The position numbers and the translations under genes were made by a program. DNA of 64,000 nt. Source: Lanius collurio (taxonomy: Eukaryota; Chordata; Aves; Passeriformes; Laniidae). This document shows positions 34,401-43,525 of this stretch, piece after piece; positions within the stretch are counted from its first letter, which is position 1, and every line of letters starts with the position of its first letter. The DNA lies in contig JACBWW010000004.1 in assembly GCA_020086605.1 (NCBI GenBank), forward strand, positions 34,102,047 to 34,166,046, given 5' to 3'. Below the pieces are notes generated by a model. The model did not search any database, was not told the DNA's origin, and saw only the letters and a program-made list of their open reading frames with translations.

Positions 34401-34598
34401 GCCCAGAGCATTGGAGAGGGATTGCATGACTCAGAAACAGATATTTTTCCTAGTGTGTTTAAAATTTCCTTCTGTCTGCTGTGAATGAACCCTGATCTGC
34501 ACCTTTCCTTACCCTTCCAGGACTCATTACCAGAGAAGCTGGCAGTCCATGAGAAAAACGTCAAAGAATTTGATGCTTTCGTGGAAACCTTGCAGTGA
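19398..34598 (+). CDS. ATG13: ATG13, HORMA-domain subunit of the ULK1 autophagy-initiation complex
   Basis: Seventeen coding exons give 549 residues; the longest human form has 550. Exons: 19398-19466, 20315-20395, 21028-21147, 21592-21638, 22192-22332, 23380-23420, 23953-24049, 24397-24495, 25226-25316, 27646-27744, 28903-29013, 30131-30264, 31405-31522, 32240-32317, 32622-32738, 33199-33327, 34521-34598. The start [11 protein letters not shown] matches the family start. Residues about 1-200 form the HORMA domain, the part known to pair with ATG101 and recruit ATG9. The middle is a long serine/proline-rich disordered region, the usual target of ULK1, AMPK and mTORC1. The LC3-interacting motif FVMI at 476-479 is preceded by DD and followed by D. 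The C-terminus FVETLQ is the known ULK1-binding tail. ATG13 acts in the cytosol and at the forming phagophore as a scaffold with ULK1, FIP200 and ATG101. Confidence 0.97.
20315..20395 (+). CDS. ATG13: ATG13 coding exon 2 (residues 24-50)
   Basis: Acceptor CTATTCCAG, donor ACTGG|GTAAAG, phase 0 at both ends. It encodes [14 protein letters not shown] and the serine-rich loop ending GSDW. Confidence 0.95.
21028..21147 (+). CDS. ATG13: ATG13 coding exon 3 (residues 51-90)
   Basis: Acceptor GATTCTGCAG, donor CAGAG|GTGAGA, phase 0. It starts [11 protein letters not shown] and ends EISLKTSE, which is HORMA core. Confidence 0.95.
21592..21638 (+). CDS. ATG13: ATG13 coding exon 4 (residues 91-105 plus split codon)
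   Basis: A short 47-base exon with acceptor CTATCCAG and donor GAAAA|GTAAGT. It encodes [15 protein letters not shown] and splits a lysine codon with the next exon. Confidence 0.94.
22192..22332 (+). CDS. ATG13: ATG13 coding exon 5 (residues 106-152)
   Basis: Acceptor GTTCTCTAG, donor TACAG|GTAAAG. It encodes [15 protein letters not shown] through HEYVILY, part of the HORMA domain, and splits arginine 153. Confidence 0.95.
23380..23420 (+). CDS. ATG13: ATG13 coding exon 6 (residues 153-166)
   Basis: A 41-base microexon with acceptor TTCTTTCAG and donor AGAAG|GTATGA. It encodes [13 protein letters not shown] and splits glycine 167. Its phase and neighbours fix it despite the small size. Confidence 0.93.
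23953..24049 (+). CDS. ATG13: ATG13 coding exon 7 (residues 167-198)
   Basis: Acceptor CTTTACAG, donor ACCAG|GTGAGA. It encodes [14 protein letters not shown] through NLAFMST, near the end of the HORMA domain. Confidence 0.95.
24397..24495 (+). CDS. ATG13: ATG13 coding exon 8 (residues 199-231)
   Basis: Acceptor GCCTTGCAG, donor TACAG|GTGAGG. It encodes [16 protein letters not shown] through MHPCNY, the transition to the disordered region. Confidence 0.95.
25226..25316 (+). CDS. ATG13: ATG13 coding exon 9 (residues 232-262)
   Basis: Acceptor GCTGCTTTAG, donor TCTCAG|GTAAGA. It starts [10 protein letters not shown]. Human protein as remembered has one extra residue here (R-T-A-G-E-D), so the acceptor position differs by one codon between lineages. 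Confidence 0.93.
25317..27645 (+). other. ATG13: ATG13 intron 9, upstream of the alternative exon
   Basis: This 2.3-kb intron holds no recognised coding sequence. Its last 100 bases are a long C/T-rich tract (about 27545-27610) followed by a TG-rich tract (27618-27640) just before the acceptor. Confidence 0.8.
27546..27645 (+). promoter_or_regulatory. ATG13: extended polypyrimidine and UG-rich tract before ATG13 exon 10
   Basis: Repeated CTCTCT and TTCTCTC motifs run for about 65 bases, then TGTGTGTGTTTGTGTCTGTG precedes CACAG. Pyrimidine motifs of this kind bind PTB-family proteins and UG repeats bind CELF-family proteins. The following exon is an in-frame cassette exon in other vertebrates. 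A role in regulated splicing is inferred. Confidence 0.5.
27646..27744 (+). CDS. ATG13: ATG13 coding exon 10, cassette exon (residues 263-295)
   Basis: Ninety-nine bases in phase 0 (33 residues), acceptor GTGCACAG and donor ATCAA|GTGAGT. It encodes [17 protein letters not shown] through LAFSHQ, matching the exon present in the 550-residue human isoform and skipped in the 517-residue one. Skipping here would leave 516 residues in frame. Confidence 0.92.
28903..29013 (+). CDS. ATG13: ATG13 coding exon 11 (residues 296-332)
   Basis: Acceptor TTTCTCAG after a pyrimidine-rich tract, donor CACCAG|GTACTT, phase 0. It starts [16 protein letters not shown] and ends AAHPHQ. Confidence 0.94.
29490..29820 (-). 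mobile_element. CR1-type LINE fragment, antisense, in ATG13 intron 11
   Basis: The plus strand reads as the reverse complement of a CR1 3' region: a GGAATGGTCC start, then CTAATCCAACTGCC and wording such as GTTCCAGGGTTTGACCACCC. The element lies antisense to ATG13. It is diverged and non-coding. Confidence 0.8.
30131..30264 (+). CDS. ATG13: ATG13 coding exon 12 (residues 333-376 plus split codon)
   Basis: Acceptor CTATCTCAG, donor AGTAG|GTAGGT. It starts [17 protein letters not shown] and ends in serines, inside the disordered region. The segment is more diverged from mammals than the flanking exons. Confidence 0.92.
31405..31522 (+). CDS. ATG13: ATG13 coding exon 13 (residues 377-416)
   Basis: Acceptor CTCCCCCAG, donor ACCAG|GTAACG. 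It starts [13 protein letters not shown] and ends [13 protein letters not shown], which is strongly conserved. Confidence 0.95.
32240..32317 (+). CDS. ATG13: ATG13 coding exon 14 (residues 417-442)
   Basis: Acceptor TCTCCTCAG, donor CCATG|GTAAGA, phase 0. It encodes [17 protein letters not shown] through DNDPM. Confidence 0.95.
32622..32738 (+). CDS. ATG13: ATG13 coding exon 15 with LC3-interacting motif (residues 443-481)
   Basis: Acceptor TTGGGCAG, donor GACTTT|GTAAGT, phase 0. It encodes an acidic, serine-rich stretch ending [13 protein letters not shown] at 476-479 fits the aromatic-x-x-hydrophobic LIR core with two preceding aspartates. Confidence 0.95.
33199..33327 (+). CDS. ATG13: ATG13 coding exon 16 (residues 482-524)
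   Basis: Acceptor GGTTGTAG, donor GATTTG|GTATGC, phase 0. It encodes [15 protein letters not shown] through GAQSMAEDL, conserved C-terminal sequence. Confidence 0.95.
33412..33890 (-). mobile_element. CR1-type LINE fragment, antisense, in ATG13 intron 16
   Basis: Plus-strand wording is the classic reverse complement of avian CR1 3' sequence: TTTGAAGGAACCTTTAAGG, CTAGTCCAACTCC, CCATCCAACCTGGCCTTGAA, then CTCAGCCTGTCCTCACAG. It is about 480 bases, truncated, and contains no intact reading frame. It is younger-looking than the copy at 9.2 kb. Confidence 0.9.
34521..34598 (+). CDS. ATG13: ATG13 coding exon 17 (residues 525-549, stop)
   Basis: Acceptor ACCCTTCCAG. It encodes [17 protein letters not shown] and the tail DAFVETLQ, then TGA at 34596-34598. 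The tail residues are those known to contact ULK1. Confidence 0.96.
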   Translation, partial: DSLPEKLAVHEKNVKEFDAFVETLQ

Positions 34599-35536
34599 AG
34601 CTGTTTCCCAGTTCTGCTGCAGCAATTCTTCGTCCTCAAGGCATCCTGGAGATGACATCAACAAATATCTCTATTGCCCCTGCTCTGCCTTTTGTTCACA
34701 TTGACTTGTTCCTTCCATCAAGTGAGCTTTCTTTGCTCTCTTCAACAACAGATACAGCTCATCTGCTGATTTTCCTCAACTTTTCCACCACATAGTTCTG
34801 GACTGCTTTTCCTGCTCCCAGTCATTTTTAAGACTTCAATAGGGACACAGGAAGTCAAACTCCAGTGTATGGAAACTTATTTTCTCCTTAGTCTGTGTTC
34901 TGTATGGAGGGGCTTTGTGAAAAGTTGCCATATAGTTTCCTCCAAGGGTCCTATGGTGTAAATTCCCTAGGTAGAGCTTCTTGCTAACAGACTTTTTCCT
35001 ACGGTCTCTGATCCTGTTAGATCATAAAAAGCTTTGGCTTATTTCCAGGGTCTGTGAGTTCAGCAAATTCAACAGTTCGAAGTCCAGGACATCCATTCCA
35101 CAGAACTGGGCATTTTATCCTAACTTCAGAGTGCATGCTTGAAGCCCAGGGAGAGATGACAGCTTTGGGACCTGCATAATACAAGTTACCTTTGTTTTCC
35201 TGCTTCTCAGGAACTGCGTTTCTACGTAGTCATTTTGTGCAAGGCCTGCTGTTAGGTGGCTGATAAGCAGGAGTGAAACTACAGCAATGCTTTCCACATT
35301 TCCTTCCCAAGTGCACCGACACTCAGCCATGCCGAGTTCAGCAGTGTTGACTGTTGGCAAGCCTGCACGTAGCAGCTGTGACAATGCTGAGTTCGTAGTC
35401 TCTGCTTCTGAAACACAATTGTAAATACTAGGAATCCTATTTCTTTAGGGTTATGTTACTAGGAGTCTTAGTCCAAGATTTTTTCCTCTAATCCTTGCAA
35501 GCCTTCCTGCTTTATGGTTAATAGATGATCTTAAGA

Positions 35537-35542
35537 ATTAAA
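35537..35542 (+). terminator. ATG13: candidate proximal ATG13 poly(A) signal ATTAAA
   Basis: The common variant hexamer is followed within 40 bases by T-rich sequence (TGTTCTGTTTTC). Confidence 0.45.
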
Positions 35543-37521
35543 AAATATTTATTGCTTTTAAAGAAACCTATATTTAAAAGATGTTCTGTTTTCATGTAGT
35601 ACTGCGGGTCATTCTGTCCTGATGACTGCAGAGAGCAAGTGTGCCACAGAACCCTGGCCAGTGAGACTGGTCTCTCTTTGTGGGAAAATACCCAAGATAT
35701 TTATTTTCTAAGACAGACTTGATTAATATTATACTCTGTTTTGGGGACTGTGTGTGTCCAGTCAGGGTTCATTGGAATGGATTGGATGAAATGCACACAT
35801 CAGTAGAATGGAGTGGCAGGGACTTGGTAAAAAGCTGTTTTCTGATAGGCATGGATGAATTTGTAGCATTCTTTGGCCATTCAGAAGGCAGCTTCTTTAA
35901 AGAAGCACACTTTTTTGGGAAGCTTATGGTACTTTTTAATCAGCTGGCTTTTGAGTAGCTGAAATTTTATTTTTGTAATAATCCAGCCCTTGACAGTGTG
36001 ACTGGCTGGCAGTGGTCTTTGGGTGATTTGGCTATTGCATGTCTTCTGCCTCATGGAAGGATGGGAGGAGAAACAGTGACACTAAACAGAAACTTGTATA
36101 AGGTGGTTTTTCTTGTGATTCTCTCTCCTCCTCCCATGTGTAACTATAGAGTAACTGCAAGACCCCTTACTGTCCAAAACCACTTTTTCCCTCCCTTTCT
36201 TTCAAGTGGAGTTGTGTTGCTTGAGTACCAAAAAACCATCTCAATTTCCTCAGAATGGCTGACTAACCACCCTAGTTAGTGCAATGTGGCAGCTCCTCAA
36301 CTTAGCTGCATTCTTAGTTGAAAGAGATTGCCTGTAGCTGATGGGAGAACCCCAGCTCCACTCTGGAACACTATTTCTGTGCCACTGCTGCAGCAAGGAG
36401 CCAAATTCAGAACAGAGCTTATTGTAAGGTCAGAGCAATGCAGTGCTTTGAACTTGACCAGATTATTTTTTTGAGCAGTGTGTTTGGTGGGAGGCCTTAT
36501 AAGCTCTAAAACTCTAGGTAAGAGCTTTACTGAAGGAAAGTTACCCACGAGAACTTTTTTATTTTACTCAACCAATTCAACTTTTTAGCAACCTCACAAG
36601 GAAATTGCTTTGTCTGTGCAGAGTAAGATGCACAAACATATAAGAAAGCTTCCAAGATGGAACAGTTTATAAGAGGGCTTTACTTACATGGGCTGTAACA
36701 AATACTTGATCCCCAGCCAACAGCCACCTTGTTTCACAGGTGGAAAGGGTTGCAGAAGGGTGCAAGAACACAAGGAATTAATGGATCAGCTGCCTCTCAC
36801 CTGTGCTCAGGCAGTTGGTCTGCCGCCTTGTAGGAAGTAGGTCATAGACAGATGGTTGTCACCTTTAGTCTAAAGTGATACAATCTGGGCTGCAGAGCAA
36901 CAGAGATGAGGCAAAGTGCTGGTTCACACCGTATGAAGGGAGAATAGTCAAGGTTAAACTTCATCTAGGCAGCACTCCTGCTGTGCTCTTCTGCTGACAA
37001 GCTGTGGAGCTGGCAGGGAGCACTGCCATTCTTGCCAGCGAGTTCAGTGCTTGTACTTGCGCTCTTTTATTGATGGAGTTCCGAACATGGCTACAGCTCT
37101 CACATCTCATAAGGCAGAGTGTCAATGTGGCACAGTTTTTTTCTACTTCAAAAGGCTGGAAAATTGCCTGTATCAGCTGCTAGTGTTGAGCTGAATGGCC
37201 ATAGCAATAAGAGATTCTCCAGGGCTGAGATACCTGCCTCTTCTCTGGACATTCCTCGGTTGCAACACACAGTTGCTACATCTAGGCTCTGACTTGCCTG
37301 ACCACTGCACAAATGCTCTGCATTCAGTAAAGATCTAGTTGCTGTTGTGGCCTGCCACAGATTGTGTTATGAAGGCTGTTTATTTTAGCAGCTCTCTGCT
37401 CGACTCAAGGACAGTATGTATGTAGCTGCTGATTTACAGATACTTTGGGTGGAGGGTAAGGCTCCTCACGTGTATTGTTTTGGAAAGTCTCCAGTGTACT
37501 GCAAGTATTCAAAGAATTTCC

Positions 37522-37527
37522 AATAAA
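37522..37527 (+). terminator. ATG13: candidate distal ATG13 poly(A) signal AATAAA
   Basis: A canonical hexamer is followed by CTCTCTGC and CTCTCTGTGTACC, a plausible downstream U/GU element. Confidence 0.5.
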
Positions 37528-37545
37528 ACTTTTATGTAAGCAACA

Positions 37546-39724
37546 CTCTCTGCTTTTCTCTCTGTGTACCATCAGGTCTGGGACAGCCTCAGGCTCATGC
37601 TTGTTTTCCTCCAGGAAACAGGAGCATCTGGGGCCCGTCAGTGCAGGACAGAGCAAGTTGCTGCCTCAATCAGATAGGGCAAAATGGACTGGTGCATTAT
37701 AGTTGGGGCAGCCAGTGGGATCCTACTGGCAGGACAGCAAGGGACAGACAGGACAGGTGCCTGGAAGTGGGGGGAACAGTCATACAGTATTTGACCCTGC
37801 TGACCTCACCAGTGAGTTGGGAAACTGAATTATCTTGATGTCCCACCCTCACTGAAATATTACCTTGTCCTTAGAGGAAACAGATGGGAAAAGGGGGAAA
37901 AAATGTATCCACAGACATTGCATTGTACATGGTTGCTACTTCATGCTTAAAGAAGCATAGGAATGTTTTGAGTTGACAGGAGAGTTAGCAGAGACTAATA
38001 AGATATGGAAAGAATAACCAAACTTAACAGCTGTATTCTAGTATTGATAAAAGTTAACCCTGTATAACACACAATGCCAGGCAGGGTGCCGACACCTTCC
38101 CTTTAAATTAAAGACAAGATTACAAAAATCTGTGTACTTTAAACAACTGCTGATTCAAGCTGCAGTGTAAAGGGTGTCTGGTTATCATAAAAAAGACACA
38201 GTGGATAAAATGACAGGAATGGGGGAAAAAAACAGAAAAATTACTATGGATATTAGAAGCTTCTATGAAGGGAATATTCCAGCTTGGGATACAAGGGTAA
38301 CTAATAAAAGCAATCTTTTCTTGATCACATCTTCAGAAGATAACAGAGTAAACTGAGCCTCCCACTGCAATCTTAAGGATAACCGATCTATCTACATTAT
38401 ATGCAGGTATATGTGTGTATCTATGAGTGTCATTTCATGAACTTAAAAAGACACTGTACAAAACTGTCAAAACTCACAGAAACCATCCTGTAGGATCTGG
38501 GGTTTACTACAGAACTTTCAGGATCCAACATTTACACCATGTCACCAGTAAGAAGGGATTGGAAAAATCATCATCAAGTAAGTAGGAAAGTAAACAATCA
38601 CAGAAATATGAAAATCACCAAGGTCATGAACAATTAAATACCATCCCACTGTGAGCCTACTGTATGCATTTATATTAAAAAAAAAAAGTTCTCAGAACAA
38701 TGGCCATAAAGCTATGGGGCAGCTACTCATGAGAACGTGTCCAGGTGCAATGGTGTTTACGCTGAGTTCAGTACTGCCCATGGCTGCACATAATGTAGGT
38801 CCTGCCAGTGCCAGCTCCCTGTTGGGGACACATGCACCTCCTCTCCAGCTCCTCTGAGCAGATGCTGCTAGAGCACAATGCCAGGCAGGTCACTGTGACA
38901 GAGCCTGGAGCCAGGACCAACTGCTACACTGAGAGGAGGTTTGAGATCTCACTGTATAGTTGGCATGTTAACCATGCTGACCCCAGTACAGGGGACATGT
39001 CAGGATGCAGGAGAACTGGCAACACTGAGAAGCCCTTAACTGGACAGTTTATGAACAATAAAAACTGACAAGCAGCACACAGTTTAGACATGCAAGTGCT
39101 GACATCAGCATTAACACATCATCCTGACACATCATTGCTGACATCCCAGCAGTCAGGCTACTGCCCAATGCTGACGGTTTCAGCTCCAGTGCTCTCCATT
39201 CTACTCCTAATTCCTGCATCCTAGCCAAAAAGCTTACTGAAGTAACAGGCAAATTACAGTCTTTAGGAAAAGGCAGTAAACTGAATATGGATCAAGGGGA
39301 GTGTGGTGGTCCTATCCAGACTATTATTGTTCATTAAGTTAGCAGTCCACATACATTGAAATGAGACGGTGCAGGCTTCCACTGCAGCACCTGGCCACAG
39401 AATAAACTTAGCCAGCTAATCATGAGGTGGCTCCCACTTGGCACCCTGGGCAATCCTAGGCAGACAGCTCATCATGACAGGAAGATGGTAATGTGGAAGA
39501 ACAGCCCTCTTCAGAAAAGAGCCAGATCTATACTACATTTTTAACTCAGTTTCCAGCCCAAGGCTAGTGAAAACTAGTATTTCTTCAGAGTTACTCACAT
39601 AGGAGGCATTTCATACTTTCTTTCCTCCCTCTCAGCATTGGTTGTGGTTGGCGGCATAGACAGTCTCACTTCTGTTTCTTGTAGATGTGCCACTGCTGCT
39701 GCCACTTGACAGACATACCTGGAT
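37546..39724. other. intergenic region between convergent ATG13 and ARHGAP1
   Basis: About 2.2 kb lies between the predicted distal poly(A) sites of the two genes. I see no coding exon, repeat family or RNA gene here. Confidence 0.6.
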
Positions 39725-39743
39725 CTGAGATTACATTTTGATT

Positions 39744-39749
39744 TTTATT
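39744..39749 (-). terminator. ARHGAP1: candidate distal ARHGAP1 poly(A) signal AATAAA
   Basis: On the minus strand it reads TTTCAATAAAAATC, followed by a GT-containing stretch (GGTATGTCTGTC). Confidence 0.5.
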
Positions 39750-40649
39750 GAAATACAAAAAGTGCAAACTGTGAAATACAAGATTGGTGCAGATTAAAAG
39801 AAAACAAACCGTGTGAACCGTGAAAACCCAGGCCTGCACCTGGTGAACATCAACAAAGAAGAAGGAAGGGAACAACAGCAACAAAAGCAAAGCCAAAATT
39901 TTTGCACAGGAGCCCCTATACATAAAAAAGGAAACTGAGACCAAACTAGCCCTCAACTCTCTCAAGTTAGCACACATTGCCACAAGGCATCTGGATGGCC
40001 CCAGACCCCCTGCACCACCCAAAAGCTCTGGTGTCAGTTCACAGCTTAGGCCAGGGAGTGATCAGAGGCCATTAAGACAGCAGGAGACTTAGCAGAGGGG
40101 AATGTTCTAGGTGCTAAGAGCAGGCAGCTGATGCAGAACAAGAACCCCCACAGGAAGAAATGGCTAATAGTAACCTGAAAGACAAGCCATGGAAGAGACC
40201 CTTGGGCAGCTCTACAGCAAGGAGAAAACCAACACAGACCAGCATCTTAATTGTATACTGCCCTCAACCTACACAAGGCAGAGAAACCCAGCCCATCCAG
40301 CACCCTGCCCAAGTGAGGAGGGGATTTAACCCCCTGGCCTTGGCAGGTGCAGACTCTGGTGACCACCCACCTGACACAGGCTGCAGGCAGGCCCAGGCCA
40401 GTTCCTTGCTCAGGTCACAGGAGGGGTATTCAATACAAGGCATTCAGGAGAACAGACTGCAAAAGCAACCCTGGTTACTGTGCCTGCTCCAGTGCCCTCA
40501 GCAGCTCCAGCATAAGGAGCAGCAGAGGAAAGGGGATATTTACAGCAGGTCCCTTCCAGGATTTGCAAGCACTTTCCCACCATGAGCAGCAGCAGTCCCC
40601 TGAACACTCTCCAAATCTGCTCCCTACAGGCACTGAACCAGAGCAGGCA

Positions 40650-40655
40650 TTTATT
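40650..40655 (-). terminator. ARHGAP1: candidate proximal ARHGAP1 poly(A) signal AATAAA
   Basis: The minus strand reads GATAAATAAATGCC. It is canonical but lacks a clear GU-rich downstream element. Confidence 0.3.
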
Positions 40656-40720
40656 TATCCCTGCCTGCAGGGGATGAACCAGCCTCTATTTTGCTATAAA
40701 GGAAATGCCATTTCAAGAAT

Positions 40721-40780
40721 TCACAAAACAAAAAACAAAAAACAACAAATCCCATAAAAACCACAAAATAAACCACCAAA
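40721..40780. repeat. A/C-rich low-complexity tract
   Basis: Runs of CAAAAAACAAA and AACAACAAA with little G or T. It is in the predicted 3' UTR of ARHGAP1, so it would be T/G-rich in the transcript. Confidence 0.7.
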
Positions 40781-43345
40781 CTCCAGCCAGAACTCAGACA
40801 CTTGCAATATTCTCCACTTTCTCCCCTGGACAGGAGCTACTCCAGCACTGCTCCTCTGGCTACTGGGCAGGGAACAGTCCTTGCTGCTCTGCAACTCCAG
40901 AACATGCCACGTTCCACAGAGAGTGCATAAGGCCAGACCTCATGCACACAGGCACTTGGATTCCACGTTGCCAAGATTGGGCTTTTTTGTCCCAGAAGTT
41001 AGCTGGGCTTCCCTTTCCTCTAGGGAAATGAAGTTGAGGCCAGTGTCAGCTGCAGATACAGTCAGAGCATGAAGTTTTCTTCTTCCCCTACCAAAACCTC
41101 CACAAAGCAGGGTGCCTGCAGGGAAAGAGGAGCTGCACTAGGCTCCCTCAGCCTCCACAGCCTTCCCCCTTAAACACTGGGGCAAGTACACGTCTCTTCA
41201 CACCAGTCCACCCCTGATTACTCCTCCACAGCACATCAGCCCTGCTAACTCACTCTAGCAGAGTTCACAGATGAATTAGGAGCAGATTATCTCTACCTCC
41301 AAAACATTCACTTGGTTACTGCTGTGAATTGTTCAGGATGAAGCAATTCATATCCTGGCCCATCAGGGAAGGCTCCTACTCTTGGAAGAGGGAGACCTGA
41401 AGTCAGCAGTCTAGTATAGTCTCCATAGGGGAAAGTCTCCCAGTATCTAGAATGGATCAGATCCAGTCCTATCTTAGAACAACTCTTGCTCCAGTCTTAG
41501 TAATGCTCACTTGCTTGTTCACTGCTCCCACTTACATGTTGGTGTTCCTCCTCCAAGCCAGCTGGCTGCACCTGCACTGCCTTGCAGAGCTGCCTATGTT
41601 TGCACCTATCCCCATTCCAGAGTTTTGCAAAAAGAGCAATCTCCTTAATTCCTGCAGCAGATGCCACTTACTTTGATTACACAAGAGGCACCAACCTTTG
41701 GTCAGTGTTTAAAGGCAGGCTAAATATTATGAAAAAGCAAATTCTATTTAGCATCCAGTAGCTTTACAAAAAAACAGTTCTGCTTGGTCCAAAAGATTTG
41801 TCCCTGAGGCCAGATGCAGCAGGGAGGTCTGGCCCAGGCACAAAGGGCACAAGATCCAAAGATATATCCCACTAGTGAAGTAAGGCTAGAAGCCCCCTCC
41901 TAAAACGCTGACAGGCACAGGCTAAGGAGAAGGATCTCTTTTAGCTCAGGTACTGGGAATGAGGCAACCTAAATCCAATGCTCTAACAGTATTGCAGCTG
42001 CTCTGGGGAGGTGCCAGAACCACCCCACTCTGAGCCTGCCCTGCAGAGAACCTGATCTCTCCAGCTGTGCCCAGGACACACAGGATGCATCTGACCAGAT
42101 GGTAGGGTGGAAGGCATGAACCCAGGAGGAGACACAGCAAAGGCCCTTGGCATAGAATAGCTGTTCCCTCACAGCTTTGGCACACCAAGTGCTCAGCACC
42201 TGGACAGAAATTTGTAATCCAAGCCTGGTGCACTCCACAGTGAGGGCTAGCCCCAGTCCCCAGACCTCTCCTCAAGGCCATGCTCTCTATTACACTGTGC
42301 TGGGGAAAGTTGTGCTCAAAAAAAACAACTAACTAGTCAAGGCAGTCTGTGCCAGTCAGCACAGATACATGTGCCAGAAGAGGAGGCCTCGTGCTGCTGC
42401 CAGGACAGACGGTGATCCTCATGGTGTTCAGCAGCTCCGTGCCACCAGGGCACTTCCTCCTGCCATTCAGACTCACCAGCTGTCAAAGGGTCACAGCTGG
42501 CCCGCATGCACAGCCAGGCCTGGCATGAACCTTCCCAGACAGGCTGGAAGTGCTGCTGGAGGAACAAACACACCTGAACTACAGGAGGCAAGTCACCCAC
42601 TACAGTCCAGCACACACTGAATAGTGTCTAGGGTGGGCGACCCCAGAGAGGCTGGGCTTTGGGCTAAACTCACCTTCATTGTTTTGGAGTCTGACAGGTA
42701 ACACAGCCCATTGCTGTGAGCCTGTCCTTCCCCTGCCTGCCAAAAGCAGGGGGTCTAGAGTGGTGTTGCAAGTGCAGGACATGCTGCTACCTGAAGCACA
42801 AGGGCTGCTGCTCCCTTCCCTGCTTTAGGTGCCTCTGGGGAAAGGCAAGATGCATGTTCAGTGCTGAGAAATGGCACTCGCAGTAAGAATGTCTCCATCA
42901 CAAAACCCAGCAAGCCCACCCTAGCCCAGACAGCCCAGCTGAGGCAAGGAGGAGTGAGCTGGGGCAACTGGGAGCTTGAACAGAAAGATCTGTGCTGAGG
43001 AAGGGACCAGGAGGGCAGAAAAACTGCACGTAAGGGAAGGAGAGAAGGAGGAAAGGAAGGCAGGTCATCTGATAGGGCAGAAAACTGGTGATGAGCTCTG
43101 GAGGAGCTGCACAGGTGGGTTAGGAGTCCAGTCTCAGCAGGTGGGAGACCAGCTCCCCTGCCCATCCAGAGCTGCAGGTCTCCTGCTCATTTACTTGCAC
43201 ACTTTCACCATCATCTCCACAGCCCTCACTCTACTCATCACCCAGAAGATCAATGGTCCCTTTGTACTGGAGACAGCTTGGTCACAGCTCCAAGACAAAG
43301 AAGGGGGAAGGTGGGCACAGTGTGCAGATGTGGGCTGGCCTGGAT

Positions 43346-43525
43346 TCAGGCCTCTGTAGCCTCAAACAGCTCCTTCTGGTGGTCCAGCAAGAATTTGGTA
43401 AAGGTATTGATGGGATTGATGGCTTTTAGAGTGATGGCCACATCTTTGGCCCAGAGCAGATTTGGGCCAAACACAACTGCCAGGTTGGTGTTTGTCATCT
43501 TGTTTCTGTCGCTGTGAGCAGAGAC
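43346..43525 (-). CDS. ARHGAP1: ARHGAP1 coding exon 12 (residues 379-437, stop)
   Basis: Acceptor CCACATAG. It encodes [20 protein letters not shown] with N392, then [18 protein letters not shown] and TGA at 43346-43348. The C-terminus is two or three residues shorter than in human and ends differently. Confidence 0.95.
   Translation of the reverse strand, partial: VSAHSDRNKMTNTNLAVVFGPNLLWAKDVAITLKAINPINTFTKFLLDHQKELFEATEA

Larger units (their letters stand above)
34599..37545 (+). other. ATG13: ATG13 3' UTR (predicted)
   Basis: No coding sequence follows the stop. Two poly(A) candidates lie downstream: ATTAAA at 35537-35542, followed by T-rich sequence, and AATAAA at 37522-37527, followed by a T/GT-rich stretch. 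The short form would have a UTR of about 0.95 kb and the long form about 2.9 kb. Open frames within are not supported as genes. Confidence 0.6.
39725..43345 (-). other. ARHGAP1: ARHGAP1 3' UTR (predicted)
   Basis: The last ARHGAP1 exon continues past the stop with no further coding sequence. The best minus-strand poly(A) signal is AATAAA at 39744-39749, giving a 3.6-kb UTR; another AATAAA at 40650-40655 would give 2.7 kb. An A/C-rich tract lies at 40721-40780. Plus-strand frames of 100-140 codons here have no recognisable family. Confidence 0.6.

Noticed and set aside
39666..40757. Several 100-140 codon frames in 39.6-40.8 kb
   Set aside because: They lie within the predicted ARHGAP1 3' UTR, overlap each other on both strands and have no recognisable domain.
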